Of a stretch of 64,000 nucleotides of DNA, positions 12,105 to 23,543 are shown piece by piece. The number at the start of each line of letters is the position of its first letter. Position 1 is the stretch's first letter. The notes beneath the pieces were generated by a model. That model had not been told where the DNA came from. It did not search any database and saw only the letters and a list, made by a program, of their open reading frames with translations. The DNA comes from Butyriboletus loyo (lineage: Eukaryota > Basidiomycota > Agaricomycetes > Boletales > Boletaceae): assembly GCA_038093515.1 (NCBI GenBank), contig JBBPSI010000102.1:25202-89201 (forward strand). Direction: 5' to 3'. The translations under genes and the position numbers were made by a program.

Positions 12105-12689
12105 TTCCTGGGTATGGCTTTTCAGGGCGGTTCGGCGTAATTGAAAGGACTGGACACTGTCGGACCAAAGTTCTAATGACATACCCGTGAATGAATCGAT
12201 GGGCCATCTAAATCGCCTTTTTCGCATCAACGCCACTAACTTGCAGCGAACAGCTCGATGTGCTCGCTCTCGGGCTCTGGCCACCCAATTTGGCCGCCTG
12301 TGATCAAGTTCTCTCTTGTGGCACTGCGAGTTCATCAAGCCACAGTCAGTTACATAGGAAAACATAAACCTTGCATTAACTCACCAAATGGGTCTGTGGG
12401 AACCTTGTTTTGCCTATTTTCACGTAGCTTTTTGGATGCTATAGTAGCCCCAGCTCTTCAAGTTGGTCATGGAACAAGGAGATAGTGGACGACTAGACTT
12501 TCCGCTCAGTCAAATAGATTAAAACTGATTAACACAAAGAAGGTGCGCCGTGATGCCGAAGCTAAGCGGGATCTGAAATTAACGACCCTTCAATAAACTT
12601 TAAATAATCCATGTTACAAGCGTAAGGATGATAGCAAACTGCAAATCGATAACATGGGTGCACCGGCACCGTTCACAATCCCAAATGTT
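12105..12689. other. convergent 3' intergenic region
   Basis: Lies between the 3' ends of UstYa 1 (plus) and the serine hydrolase (minus). I see no gene. A 5S-rRNA-like phrase (GCCGAAGCTAAGC) at about 12555 has no supporting context. Confidence 0.4.
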
Positions 12690-14646
12690 CTACTTCCGCA
12701 ACTTTGTGTTAATAGCAGGCAGAAAGAGAACCTGTTCGCCCTGATCATCCGTCTCGGAGACGATCGCGGTGGTCGAAACACCGTCAATGTATCCATACAT
12801 GTCCAACATGATCCATGAGAACAAGCAACCCTCGTTCGACGTAGGCACGACGAGTCTACAAACGCAAAAAGATGAGACGATCAACATGGACATGCCACCG
12901 AAATGACTACGAAACGAGAACAATTACCGGTATTGATTGTCGTCCGCTGGCCAGAGTGGCAGACGCGTCAAGGCCCCGGGGTGGTCGTCTTGCATGACCT
13001 GCAGGACATCCGTACCGTTGATGGTGTACTCGTTTACATATATCGACCCGGAATCGATCTCCACCGTGAGCGACGCCAATCCATCTGCCGAACGCCAAGT
13101 GCCGACCAGGTTGTTGCGCGTGGCGTCTTCTAACACACGGTCGAACGCCGCTTGGACGTGGCTCGTGATGAGCTTCGTGAGTCGAATCGTCTCCGATGTC
13201 GGTCCTGACTGAAGCACGATGATGCCGTACGAATTAACAGGGTTGAGTGTGAACGCCGTATGATGACCTGCAACTTCTCCAACTGGAACCAGGTTATCCA
13301 GGGCGCCTGTTCGGTAGGGTAAGTGTTTGCTCACTCTTTTGATATAATTTTTGTTTTCTGCCATAAGAGTCTATCGAGGTGTAGATCTCCCATAACGCTC
13401 CGACGTCAGAATAATCATCGAACCAGGTGTGTACAGGACGCAGCCATTCACGGACTGTGAATGGGGACAGAATACTTTCAGGTCGTTGAGGATTTATCAA
13501 CACTTGCATGAGCTTGATGAGATCGGAAAGCGAGCTGATCTGTCCGCCAGCTGGGTTCATAGCATCCTTGAAATCTTGGTCCTAAAGATGACTCGGTATC
13601 GCGGACGAGACGACTGTGAAAACACGTACGATCTCCCCAGGGTTCAGCGAACCCACGACGACATTCTGTATGTTCTCCTCTGTCACCAAGAACGAGGATC
13701 CATTGAATCCCAATGGTCCAAAGATATCTTGCTGCATCAACTCGGCGTGCGTTGTTGGCGCAGACGGGCCGTTCGCAGCCATATTTGCGGCAACGTTCGC
13801 AATTCCCAACAGTGCGTAACCAGTATTCGAGTACACGGGATAGGTGTATGGAGCCACTACAGGACGGCTCTGCGCGATGCCGTCAAAGATTTGTTGGTGA
13901 GAAGGAAATTCGAGACCGTTGAACCCTGGAGGTCCCCGTCCGGACAGCGAGTTCGGCCAGTGGCCCTGTGCGTTCCCTGGAGGCAAGTCTCTTCCGAGTC
14001 CCGACATGTGGGTCATCAAAGTACGAAACGTGATCGGAGCGTAGTATTTGTTGTACTGCAACTCGGGACACACAGATGAAATGGGGTCGTCCCTGTAACG
14101 GATGGTCATGAGTTTTCTGTCAGAGCGCGAGACTGATCTCCTTTACAGATTGAGCACTCCACCATCACGAAGAATGAGAGTCTCGAGCGCAGCGAATAGT
14201 TTTGAGATGGATGCGACCCTATAGATGGAGTGCCTGTCAACTGTGGTGTCTTCGCCGACATCCGATTCGTTGGCTCGACGCTTTCCCCAAAAGCCTTCGT
14301 AGAGCGAACCATCGGACCCGACGACGGCCACACTGAAACTGTCGATTCCTCCTTGATCGAAATCGCGCTGTAGGACGGAATCTAACTGGTTGAATGCTTT
14401 CTGCAATGGTTCCTCTGCCCCAGAAGGAGCGTTCGTTGCCAGAAATGACGGAAGTGGTGCACGGCACTCGTGGAGTGCAGGCTGATGCGATGCTGATGGG
14501 CGCCTCGGGGAGCTGGACGGTACCACTGAGCGCATCGCGACCTGCAGGAGGGCTGCAACCACAACTACATTGAAAACGAAACTCCATCGCGCCCAACGCG
14601 GAGTGGATGGCTGGACATGTTTGTCCGGCGGAGCATCTTTCGTCAT
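12690..14646 (-). CDS. beta-lactamase-like serine hydrolase, membrane-anchored
   Basis: Class C beta-lactamase/transpeptidase-fold serine hydrolase. The N-terminus has a membrane helix at about residues 22-42 (WSFVFNVVVVAALLQVAM), so it is probably anchored with the enzyme domain outside or in the lumen. The catalytic SxxK motif is SISK in YRVASISKLF, and the YxN motif is YSNTGYALLG. A later GEVAGHHTAF segment sits where the third (KTG/HTG-like) motif is expected. A C-terminal region with GTWRS-DG-ASLTVE resembles the lipocalin-like domain common in fungal members. Several introns: one joins VLNL to DDPISS, one joins NPGEI to DQDFKDAMNPAGG, and a 52-nt intron (GTGAGC to TTCCAG) best restores LYQK-IGEVAGHH. 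The substrate is unknown; homologs occur in several fungal biosynthetic clusters as ester, amide or thioester hydrolases. It sits between two UstYa genes. Confidence 0.8.
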
Positions 14647-15461
14647 GGCAAGTGGAAGAGTGCACTTATGAAGCTATGCAGGCCCGTTGACGTGACGACC
14701 ACTCCCGACCAATGTGGTGAGCCAGGTAAAGCCTAGGCTTGAAAGAGAAGCAAAACTGAGGGACATCACGAATGATGTTTATATAGTCCCACCGATGTTC
14801 GTAGGGAATTGACTAGCAACTCAACTGAGTTGAAAGTCAGCAATCGCTCCATGACAGCTGACAGCAGCGACTGATCTCGGAAATTTTGTGTGTAATGCGG
14901 TTGGATTGTGGCCCGGTGTGTCATCAGGTCATGCAGCCTGACAGCTAATGCCGCTGTAGTCGGCGTCAGTAAGCAAGCCAGGAACTACTGATATATAACC
15001 AGCGAATCAATGATTTGTAGGCATGACTGGGTGTTGTCCATTTTCGAATTTCGCCTTGACGCCGCTGTTGAGCGCGTCCAGCCCGAGGGGTCTCAAAGAC
15101 TGATGCAAATGTCCCGCTGCCATTCAGCCGCAGCGTAATGTTTGTGTAAATAGTGGCAGTGGCAATCTAATCTCGTCTCTTTTCCGGCTTCTATCTCATC
15201 ACCATCACCATCATCATCGCCATCGCCATCGCCACGCCGCCCGACCGGTGTTTTCGTGATGCCATGATGTGCCCGTGAACATCTTCGTCGCAGCCATCAC
15301 TAGGGCTGCGTTGCCCAGCACTGGGTCCAGCCCGTCCCCGTCTCTTTTATACCCCACAAGCAAATCTCAATCGGCCTGTCGTTTCATCTCGTGCACACTG
15401 ACAACGTCAACGTTCTGCTGGGAGCTTGGTCTAGAACCCTACAAACTTGCATCGTCGCCGA
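14647..15461. promoter_or_regulatory. shared divergent promoter region
   Basis: About 815 bp between the divergent serine hydrolase and UstYa 2. It holds a (CAT)/(CACCAT) simple repeat at about 15195-15235. There is no gene. Shared control of the two genes is an inference from layout only. Confidence 0.4.
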
Positions 15462-16146
15462 ATGCCGTTTCCTTTCTCAGCCCTCACGTTCGTAAAGCTG
15501 GGAGTCCTCCTCCTCGGCGTGTTCAACCTCGCGCTGATGCTCAAGGGAGTCAGACCCCCGTCTCCATCCAAGTCCATCACAGAACCACGTCAAAGTACGT
15601 GCTAAAAAGACAATAAAATGAAATAAATACTCTGTGACGATGTGCCTACATACGCACACAGTACGCATCAAAGACTATCCGGAGCTCTCGCCTCTCCATC
15701 TCGACATACCCACGATGGGCGCACGCACGCTCTTCGCCGAAGAGACGGTGCACTACCCCATCAATGGTACGCTCGCCGAGCTCGAGTGGGCGTCGCTCGT
15801 GCCAGAGGGGAACCATGGACTCGTGATCATGGGTCCGGACGCACGTCCGTACGCCGTGACCATGTTCCACACCCTGCACTGTCTCGATCGGATTCGCAAG
15901 GCGATCGTTGGGTCGCCCGAGACCACCTCGGCGCGGTATCATGTTCAGCACTGTTTCAACTACATCCGACAGATGGTTCTCTGCGCTGCCAATACGCGGT
16001 TGAACCCGACGAATCATGTTCAGCCGTCAGGACAGCTGGCGAGCGATGGGATTGGGTTGATGTACGAATGTCGAGATTGGGACAAGGTGTACGAAGCGTT
16101 CGAGGCCAACTATGCATTGAATCGGACCATGTCGTTCCCGCGGTAG
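15462..16146 (+). CDS. UstYa/DUF3328 family protein 2 (205 aa)
   Basis: Two exons: 15462-15594 and 15662-16146; 618 nt, 205 aa. An N-terminal membrane helix (about residues 8-29, LTFVKLGVLLLGVFNLALML) is followed by KDYPELSP, EETVHYPINGT and the paired motifs H114-T-L-H117-C118 and H138-V-Q-H141-C142. A C-terminal CRDW block is also family-typical (CKDW in UstYa 1). It is a clear paralog of the gene at 11434, with the intron at the corresponding place and phase (phase 1, before the DYP block). This suggests an old tandem duplication with the serine hydrolase between. It is the likely partner in the same pathway; UstYa proteins often act as pairs. Confidence 0.9.
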
Positions 16147-16317
16147 ATCATACAGAGATTTAAAGTAAAGGTATAGTTATAAGTCATACGAGATGTTCCT
16201 CTCTCTTGCTTAGTGCAATAACTATTGTGGAAAGGGAATGAGCGTGGTTGTCTTTTATGCGGATCTGCTGTTGGTGATGAGGACAAAGCCTGCGATTCTC
16301 GTGAAGCCCTGCAAGGT

Positions 16318-17499
16318 TCAGACTTTGTCTTCTTTGACTTCCTGGATGAACGAGTTGGAGTCGTGCTGGCTTGCGATGTCACCTGAAGAAACATGCATGG
16401 TGCCCGAGGCACCTGATGCGTCGTGGATCGGCCGTATGATAGCTCGAGGTCGGGCGCCGGATGCGAAACGTAGGCTGCCCACGGACCCATATTCGTCCGT
16501 CTCGAACGAGATCCCACGAGCGATACGATAGATGATCAACGACGGTGCGATCGCCTGTTTGCGGGAGGCCAAACATTAACGTTTGAGCAACCGTCACCCC
16601 AATCACCATCAAGGCCAGGAATGAAACGCGGCACGCACCTGAACCGTGCCCAACACGGGGAAAAACACGTTCTCGAGCGGGCTGTTCAGTACGAACACCA
16701 CCAACGCAATGATCACGAACACCGTGTACAACAATGCGCTCTCGAGCGTCATTGCCATATAACTGAGGTAAAACGTCCCCTGGGGGGTACCGATAGCCCG
16801 AGTGAGGGCCTGTCGATGCATCAAGAGTCGTACGGAAATGAGGCAGGACGTGCAGACGTTCATCGCGACGGAACAGGACCAGAAAGAGATGCCGGTGACT
16901 TGGACTGCATGGGTACTGTAGACTGCGCCGGGTGCAGAGCTGACGACGAGCCAGGCTATCGACGAGCCGACGGTGGCGAGGTATAGCAAGACGGGAAATG
17001 CTACTTCATACATGTTCGCCATGCAGACGATGTAGCATCGATAGAGCTAGTGCTCGATTGAGTATCGTGTGGTGACGAGCGCAAGGGATACGCACGAGAA
17101 AAGCGTCAGAAATCCAGGTATTCAAGACAAATGCGACGTTGACGATGACAGAGGGCCACGGTGACAGTGCGTTGGGGCCGTAGGAGCCGACTATGTTGAA
17201 TATCGCCAAGCTTTGCGCTGGAGCAGCGTACAGCGAGACCGCAAAATAGAGCGTGGTGATGGCTAGCTGGACGATGGAGTACGATAAGAGAAGGTTGTAT
17301 TTCTGCTTTCGAAGCAAGGCCAGATTCGTCCCGGAAATGGCGAGGTAGACGCCTAGCAAGGGAGCGTTAGTAGGAGGGGGACCAGGGTGTCGGAATGGAT
17401 ACCATAGAGTATACACGCTACGGAGCTGCCTTCGAACGCAATGGTATACTCGTTGAACAAGGAGGAGGGGTATGTGGGCTGAGAGCCGCTTCCAGACAT
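16318..17499 (-). CDS. multi-pass membrane protein (agaricomycete 7TM-like family)
   Basis: Starts MSGSGSQ at 17499. An intron after ACILYG (GTATCC to TTGCTAG) joins to VYLAISGTN. Further exons carry FVLNTWISDAFLV, YRCYIVCMANMYEVAFPVLLYLA and at least four more hydrophobic spans. The last intron ends just before AIAPSLIIYRIARG, a C-terminal signature common to a very large agaricomycete family of 6-7 TM proteins of unknown function. The tail after that is polar and cytosolic-like. Such proteins are often predicted as receptors or transporters but none is well characterised to my knowledge. It is convergent with UstYa 2 (172 bp between stops). Confidence 0.75.
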
Positions 17500-18219
17500 T
17501 TTGATTGCGGTGGTCGACGGGCAGGTAAGGGGGACGCGTTCTGAAGGGAACGTGTATATATACGGTCAACTTCTGACACCGGGACTGCGGGCGAGCAGAT
17601 AGCGCGATGGGCCAAAAGCGTATATCGGAGATGAAAACTTATCGGCCGCTCTGCTTCCAGGTCGTCTGATGACTGTCATGGGTGGACGTGGAGGTTTCGG
17701 CCTTTTGAACAACGACGCAAAAGCATGTTTGAACCTCTAGGAATCAGCAAAGTCAGACTCATTTGTTGGTCCCCACGGCAACACACCTGGAATTAAACAG
17801 CGGCATACCATGCATGTGTTCAGGTACCAGATAGTAATACGCCCTTTTCAACTCGATATTTTGGGCGACGTACGCCTATCGTGCAGACGCCAAACTCGAG
17901 CGTAAGCATGTCCGGTGATCGTCACCACTAACCCGCCAGTATTCAAACCCGGGCTGACGATTGCGCAGGCTGTGCTTCACTCGGATAAGTCTTGGACAAC
18001 TCCAACTGAAGCGGTTTCAGTTTTTTTGCGGCGGCTAGTCTGCCAGCAGACGGACAGGTGAATTGTTCGCAACCTGGGTGTATTTGGCCCATCCTAGTGA
18101 TATTGGTGTCTCTCGTAGTTGGTAGGGTGTAGTCTGGGCTCCAAGTACTATTGCCGAGTGCGCGGCTCGATGCGTGCAGCCTATCACTCAGTCAACATAA
18201 GGTCTCAACGTCGACTCTC
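17500..18219. other. divergent intergenic region
   Basis: About 720 bp between the membrane protein (minus) and the LRR protein (plus). Nothing recognisable apart from likely promoters of both. Confidence 0.4.
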
Positions 18220-21200
18220 ATGGCCTCCTCCTCCTCCTCCTCCTTGTGCTCGCCCTCGTCCTCCGCCGTGACGATCCTAACACCCGGAAAATCCATTCTC
18301 AAGCGTCCACCACCAACACAGACCAGCATCCTAGGTCGCATCAGAGGTTTCTTACCAACCCAGCCCTCCCCACCAATCTCCGAAGACACCAAGAAGCCAC
18401 TGAAAAGAGCGCATTTCATCTTACCTCACCTCGCGACCGTCTACCCGATATCGACCCTAAATCCACCATCAACCCCGTCGCTCAAGGACGAAAAACGAGC
18501 CATCGAAGAAAAGGAAACGGAGCGACGGAAGCGGATCGTGAGAGGGAACTCGATAGGTCCAAACGACACAGACGAATGGTGGAACTTGGACAAGGTCGAG
18601 TCGTTTTACAGGGAATGTTGTGCGTCGAGAGAGGAGGAGCCAGACCCCGCCGTATCTACTGCGTTCAAGGTGTGTCTGGATCCCCACGCACGTTTGCAAA
18701 ATTCACGCTCCATTCCTAGCGGGCGTCCGCGACGAAACCTCGCTCGGTCGATCTGTCCGGCGTGCAGCTCACCCATACGGCCACGGCTATTCTATCGGAT
18801 GTGTTCAACATCGAATGGGGGCTTCGCAAGCTGACGCTGAGAGAGTGTGACTTGGTCGATTCTGTCTGTCCGTCTTCCCTCTTGCCCGTCGTCTACTGAT
18901 CCCCCGATAGAAGTTGAAACCGATCCTACACGCACTTCTCATACCTGGAACGCTTGAGTATATTTCGGTTGCATCCAATCGTCGACTCAAGGCATCCGCG
19001 TTTAAACTGATCGGAATGTATGCTTCACAGGTGGGCCCCTTGCACATGTCACCTGTCGGGGGGGTAGGCACTGATTTCTAGGACGGTAGGCCAAGAGCTT
19101 ACAATTCCTAGATCTTTCATCGACAGTATTGGATAAAAAGGCAGTCGACTATCTCGTCGTCTGTCTCACTACTGCTCCGGAACCTGGTCTCGTTTCTCTC
19201 CGCCTCGATGACTGCTCCCTTCGTCCAAATGCGCTCGAAGCTCTCGGTGAGTGCCCGTTTCATCATGAATCCACTCAAACGTGACGTTTTTCCTTCCAGC
19301 TCGCGTGGTCCGGACATCCTCATTGCGAAATATATCCCTCCGACACAACAAAATAACGGCGACGGGCGGTGGTGCCGTCGCGCTCGCCCTTATGATCCGT
19401 GACTACCCCGACGTCGTATCAGGACCTGGGACTGGCATCCCCGGGAGCACACCACCCGCCACGTCACCCGCATCCTCTATATTTATGTCCCCACCCCCAT
19501 CACCGCTCCCAAACCCCCCTAACCTCCCCCCTCCGACGCGTACCGGACCCATGCCCCCACCCCCACGACACCCCTCTATTCTAGGCCCACAAACCACCTA
19601 CACGCCGTATATTCCCCGATCAAAACGTGCCGCCGCGACACACCCCCCGAACCCGCTCTCTGCGACTGGCCAGCTTGTTCCGATTATCACCTCAAATTCC
19701 CACGGTGGCGTGACAACCCGACACCCAGCTCCAGGGGCTGTCAAGACCGAGGGTGCGAATGGGGCGCCGGGGCGCCACGACCATGGACCGAGCGCGGCGT
19801 TGTTGGACAAGGTACGCGCGTTGGATACGTTGCCGCGATTAGGTGCGCTGCGGACGCTCGATCTAAGGGGTAACGATCTTCGGGTAAGTCAACGCGTTGG
19901 GATTGCGTCGTGGATTGCGTCTTGATATAGGTTTCAAAGACTGGAGTGACGTACCTCGCACAAGTGTTGAAGCGGAATCGTACGTTGAAAGTGCTCAATT
20001 TGAGTGAGAACAAGCTGGACGTCCAGTGTCTTATGTCGATTGCTGAAGCTCTCGTGCGTTTCGTTTCGTCTTCTATCCTATCATCTATTCGTGCTCAGCT
20101 CTAGGGTTAGAAATACAATTTGTGTTTAGAGACGCTAGATCTCAGTCGGAACCCCTGTTCGGGACCTGCCCTGGAAGGCGTACGTCCCGCTACCCATATT
20201 TCTCTCGTCTTTGACACGTTCCTCTCCAGATCCAATCGTTGCGTACAGCGTTTACGCTCAACACCGCCCTCAAACGCCTCTTTCTTTCCTCCACTCAGCT
20301 CACCTCTGCAGGCGCCATCGCCCTCGCCGAGTTCCTCCCCGAATCCACCTCCCTTTTACACCTTGACCTAACCGTAAATAACATTGACCTCGCCGGCGTC
20401 ATGGCACTCAGTAAAGGTCTTAAATCTAACCACGTCATACGTTGTCTCGATCTCAACATCCCGCCGGACAATGAGGAGTTTGCAAAGATTTGTCGCGAGA
20501 TTTTAAATACGTGCGTGAGGAATACGGAGGAGGCGGAGAGGGCAGCACGGAGTGGTGCGGGTGGGGTGGGCGGGGCTGGACATGACAATGGGCATGTGGA
20601 AGACGGACATCAGGGGACGCTGACGAGTGGGAAAGGGTTGGGAAAGGGGGTGTGGGGATTGATCGAGGAGAGCGAGTTGGCCAAGTCGATTCGGACAGGA
20701 GATGGGCTTCATGTCAAGGTAGAGCGTGCCTTCTTCGTTTGTTCGCGAGATGCGGAACATGATGGTGGCAGATTTACTGACCGGATGGTTCTTCCTTTGT
20801 TAGACCGATCTACTTTCGCGTGCCGAGGCACTACAGGCGCAGATCCAGGCTAGAATCGAAGGAAACGGCGCTCCACAAACGAGTATGGGTGTTCACGTCC
20901 ACGCTACCAACGCTGGCGCGGGTCCCGGATTAGAACAGGAGCTCATCTATAAGGCCCGCAAGATGGTTGAAGTCCTGACGGTTCAGATCCAATCGAATGC
21001 AACGGCGGCGGAGGAATCCAATTTGGAGCGGCTCCTTGAGTTGTGCGATCGGCTCAATGGAGGGGTCGACACACTTACGTCACGCGCCTCTCGTCGGTCG
21101 CTCTTGCACGGCCTCGGATTGAAGATCGAAGGTCTGCATGGTACTGGCGCGGGGACGGGTGAGATCAGGGGGACGACGATAAACGAGAACGAGGAGAACG

Positions 21201-22038
21201 TATCATTAACACCGCGTGTGGACAAGGGCAAGGGACGAGCGGAGCCTGAGCCTGAGGAACCCGAGAAAGTGTTGAGTCCCACATTCATGATCACTGAATC
21301 GGAGGACGAGGATGAAGACGCTCATAGATACATGGATGTGGACGAAGGAGAGGAGGTCGGTGTGCTGGCGACATCACCTACGGACAGGTACGTTTGTTCC
21401 CGTCACGTCATGGGGACGGTGTTGATCTCGGTTTGGTCGATATGGATGCCGGATGTTGATGTTGATGTTTGTGTTTGATAGGTCAAAGAGCTGGGTTGAG
21501 GAAGAGGGGGAGATATTCCGTAAAGGGACGGTGTTGTTAGGTCCTGAAGAGATGGAAGGGGAATACGCCGGCGAAGATCTTCGACGCGAGGTATGTCCTG
21601 TCTCCGTCCCTGCTCCCGTCACATCTATCTCTATCTCCGTCCCCGCGCCCGCCCAATCTCCCAATCTCTCGAACTCACCCCGCTTTCCCATGTCCACAGC
21701 TCCTCGAAGCGATGGTCGAACGCCCACCCCCGCGAGGTGTCATCGACGACTTTGGGATCGAGGTCAACATTCACACGGCGACGTTTGACGACGTGCCTAC
21801 CTCCCCATTGCCTGTCATCGAGGACCGGTCACAGGCCAAAGGCCTACCCCCGACGCCACGCGCGTACGTCTCGTCGCGCACGCGGTCGTCGAACGGTGGT
21901 GCATCGGACGTGGGGCAGTGTTTGTCGCCGACGGAATCATCGCATTCGCCATCGCCATCGCCGGTCTCGCCGACATCGCCACGTGAACATGGGAGTGCGG
22001 GCAGTAGAGCGTTTCCGCTCTTGGGGGGCGCGACGTAA
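18220..22038 (+). CDS. leucine-rich-repeat protein, possible PP1 regulator
   Basis: Multi-exon gene, start ATG 18220, stop at 22036-22038. The N-terminus is Ser-rich, then KSILKRPP and a basic-hydrophobic KRAHF (residues about 62-66) that resembles an RVxF phosphatase-1 docking motif. LRR/RNI repeats follow in separate exons: VDLSGVQLTHTATAILSDVF, LRKLTLRECDLVDS, LEYISVASNRRLKASAFKLIG, LVSLRLDDCSLRPNALEAL, LRNISLRHNKITATGGGAVA, LRTLDLRGNDLR, LKVLNLSENKLD, LETLDLSRNP, LKRLFLSSTQLTSAGAIALA and LLHLDLTVNNIDLAGVMALS. A Pro-rich loop interrupts the array at about 19430-19800. The C-terminal third is low-complexity, acidic and Ser/Pro-rich. The architecture resembles PPP1R37/LRRC68-type PP1 regulatory subunits; that is inference. 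A short degenerate copy of the last exon may lie at 33855-33970. Confidence 0.8.
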
Positions 22039-22597
22039 AACAGGGGTGGCGTTGGACTAGCGATGGAGCTGATTGGGGATATAGATATAGTTCTCCCCCG
22101 TCGTTTTTGTTCGGGTAGTAGCGTCATCTACGTATGTATGGTATGAATCGGAGTGGGGACGCTTTTTTCTCCCGCTCGGACTAGAGTATAGTATGAACCA
22201 AGTCACGCGTGTCGTTGTACTCTAGACGAACAGTGGTATTTATGTAATTCGAAATGACACTCCGGATCGCGAGGGCCATCATGATGGCGTGGATGTGTCA
22301 AGTCTACCATTCGAGAAGCCGGGCCAACGTTTGACTTGCAGAAACATGTGCAAGATGTCCACCGTGCGCTTGTTGATCTCGTCCCGCACGCACTGTAAGA
22401 AATCGGGTCCACACGTTCCGAAGAAGGGTGGTACGAGTGACCTCGGTGCTCGATCGTGTTTCGTTGTAATCCTCCGCTGCTCTACCGAGAGATACTGTTC
22501 AGCACGTACGAGTCCGTGCAAAGAACTTTTTTTTTTTTTTTTTTTCCGGCGTATGGATTTGAGCTTCTGGGTCGACCGTATATTATATGTATATATG
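22039..22597. other. intergenic, long poly-T tract
   Basis: 3' flank of the LRR gene. A run of about 22 T lies at 22527-22548. No gene. Confidence 0.45.
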
Positions 22598-22790
22598 TAG
22601 TGGCACAGAGACGGGCGACCGGGTCCACTATTACCAAATCGTCCACTTCCAAGAGGGGTTATGACCAAGTGTATCACTGGCATCACGAGGACTCAGTAGT
22701 CAGTAGTCAGTAGTCAGTAGTCATGTCCGTCGAAGCGGCAAAAGATTGCGTACGTGAACCGGGTTGGCGTCTGTACCCACAAACCAGTCA
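22598..22790 (+). pseudogene. FunK1 kinase gene fragment with 7-bp repeats
   Basis: Matches 29400-29545 of the intact FunK1 gene: the Ser-rich linker before the kinase domain, including TCGTCCACTTCCAAGAGGGG, then ACGGCAAAAGATTG, GTGAACCGGG and GTACCCA. A perfect tandem of CAGTAGT (about four units, 22694-22722) replaces the coding sequence between the two halves. No other part of the kinase remains. It is a relic left by duplication and decay. Confidence 0.7.
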
Positions 22791-23543
22791 CCTCTCTGGT
22801 GAACCTTGTCCGACCTTCTTCGTCTCCGCACCACCCATCCGTGCGCTCGTTGACGTCGGTCGAAGGCATCGATCCAGGAGATAACTATGTGTGCCGCGGA
22901 TCTCCACCCGTGTGACTCGCTGCTTTGGCAGACGTATTCTTTGATCCCGGCCCCGGTCAACGGACATGGTGGCTGCAATTTGCCAGTCAACGAGACTGCT
23001 GACGCGGTGACGGTGAATTCTGTGCCTCGGGCGTGACATCGATGTCTGCGGTACAACCCGGCGCCAAGAATTGGAGGGACGTGTATGATCCCTTGGCATT
23101 ACTAACAGCATCCGTGACCTTGATGCCATCGCAAGTACACCGTTGAGACGGAATCAGCCATGACGGAGAGAGAACAAGTGCGTATGTACCTTTTTCTAGC
23201 ATGCCTGGGACGTGGGCATATTCCCCCGCCGCATCATGATTCATATTCATGGGAGATGAACGCCACTTCGGTGATGAGCAGCGTCCTTGGCTCTTTCCGT
23301 TGCCTGGCAGCAACTCACTCACCGAAATGATCACCTCGAGTCCCGCGCGTACGCGCTGTTTCTCCGTCAGCGGGTGCGGCGGCCAGTATGGCTTCCTGCC
23401 AGTGGACGCTCAGGCATAACGCCCCGTTAAGACTTCGAAGTGTGGGCTGATCACGTGCCTGTCCAGATAATACCAGGACGCGTCGGTTGCAACTTGGACG
23501 CGCCTGATTCTGAACCTCTACCACCAGCTTTAACGTGCAAATC
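22791..23543 (-). other. possible decayed gene, minus strand
   Basis: On the minus strand a long frame from about 23490 to 23000 reads like protein (RKPYWPPHPLTEKQRVRAG, ELLPGNGK, MNMNHDAAGEYAHVPGML) but has an in-frame stop at about 23420 and no clear start or splice path. I do not recognise the family. It may be a pseudogene. Confidence 0.3.

Noticed and set aside
12550..12580. 5S-rRNA-like phrase GCCGAAGCTAAGC
   Set aside because: No other conserved 5S segment or internal promoter around it.
13295..13330. 28-nt micro-intron in the serine hydrolase (GTGAGC to GAACAG)
   Set aside because: The same donor with the next acceptor (TTCCAG) gives a normal 52-nt intron and a better family match (IGEVAGHH).
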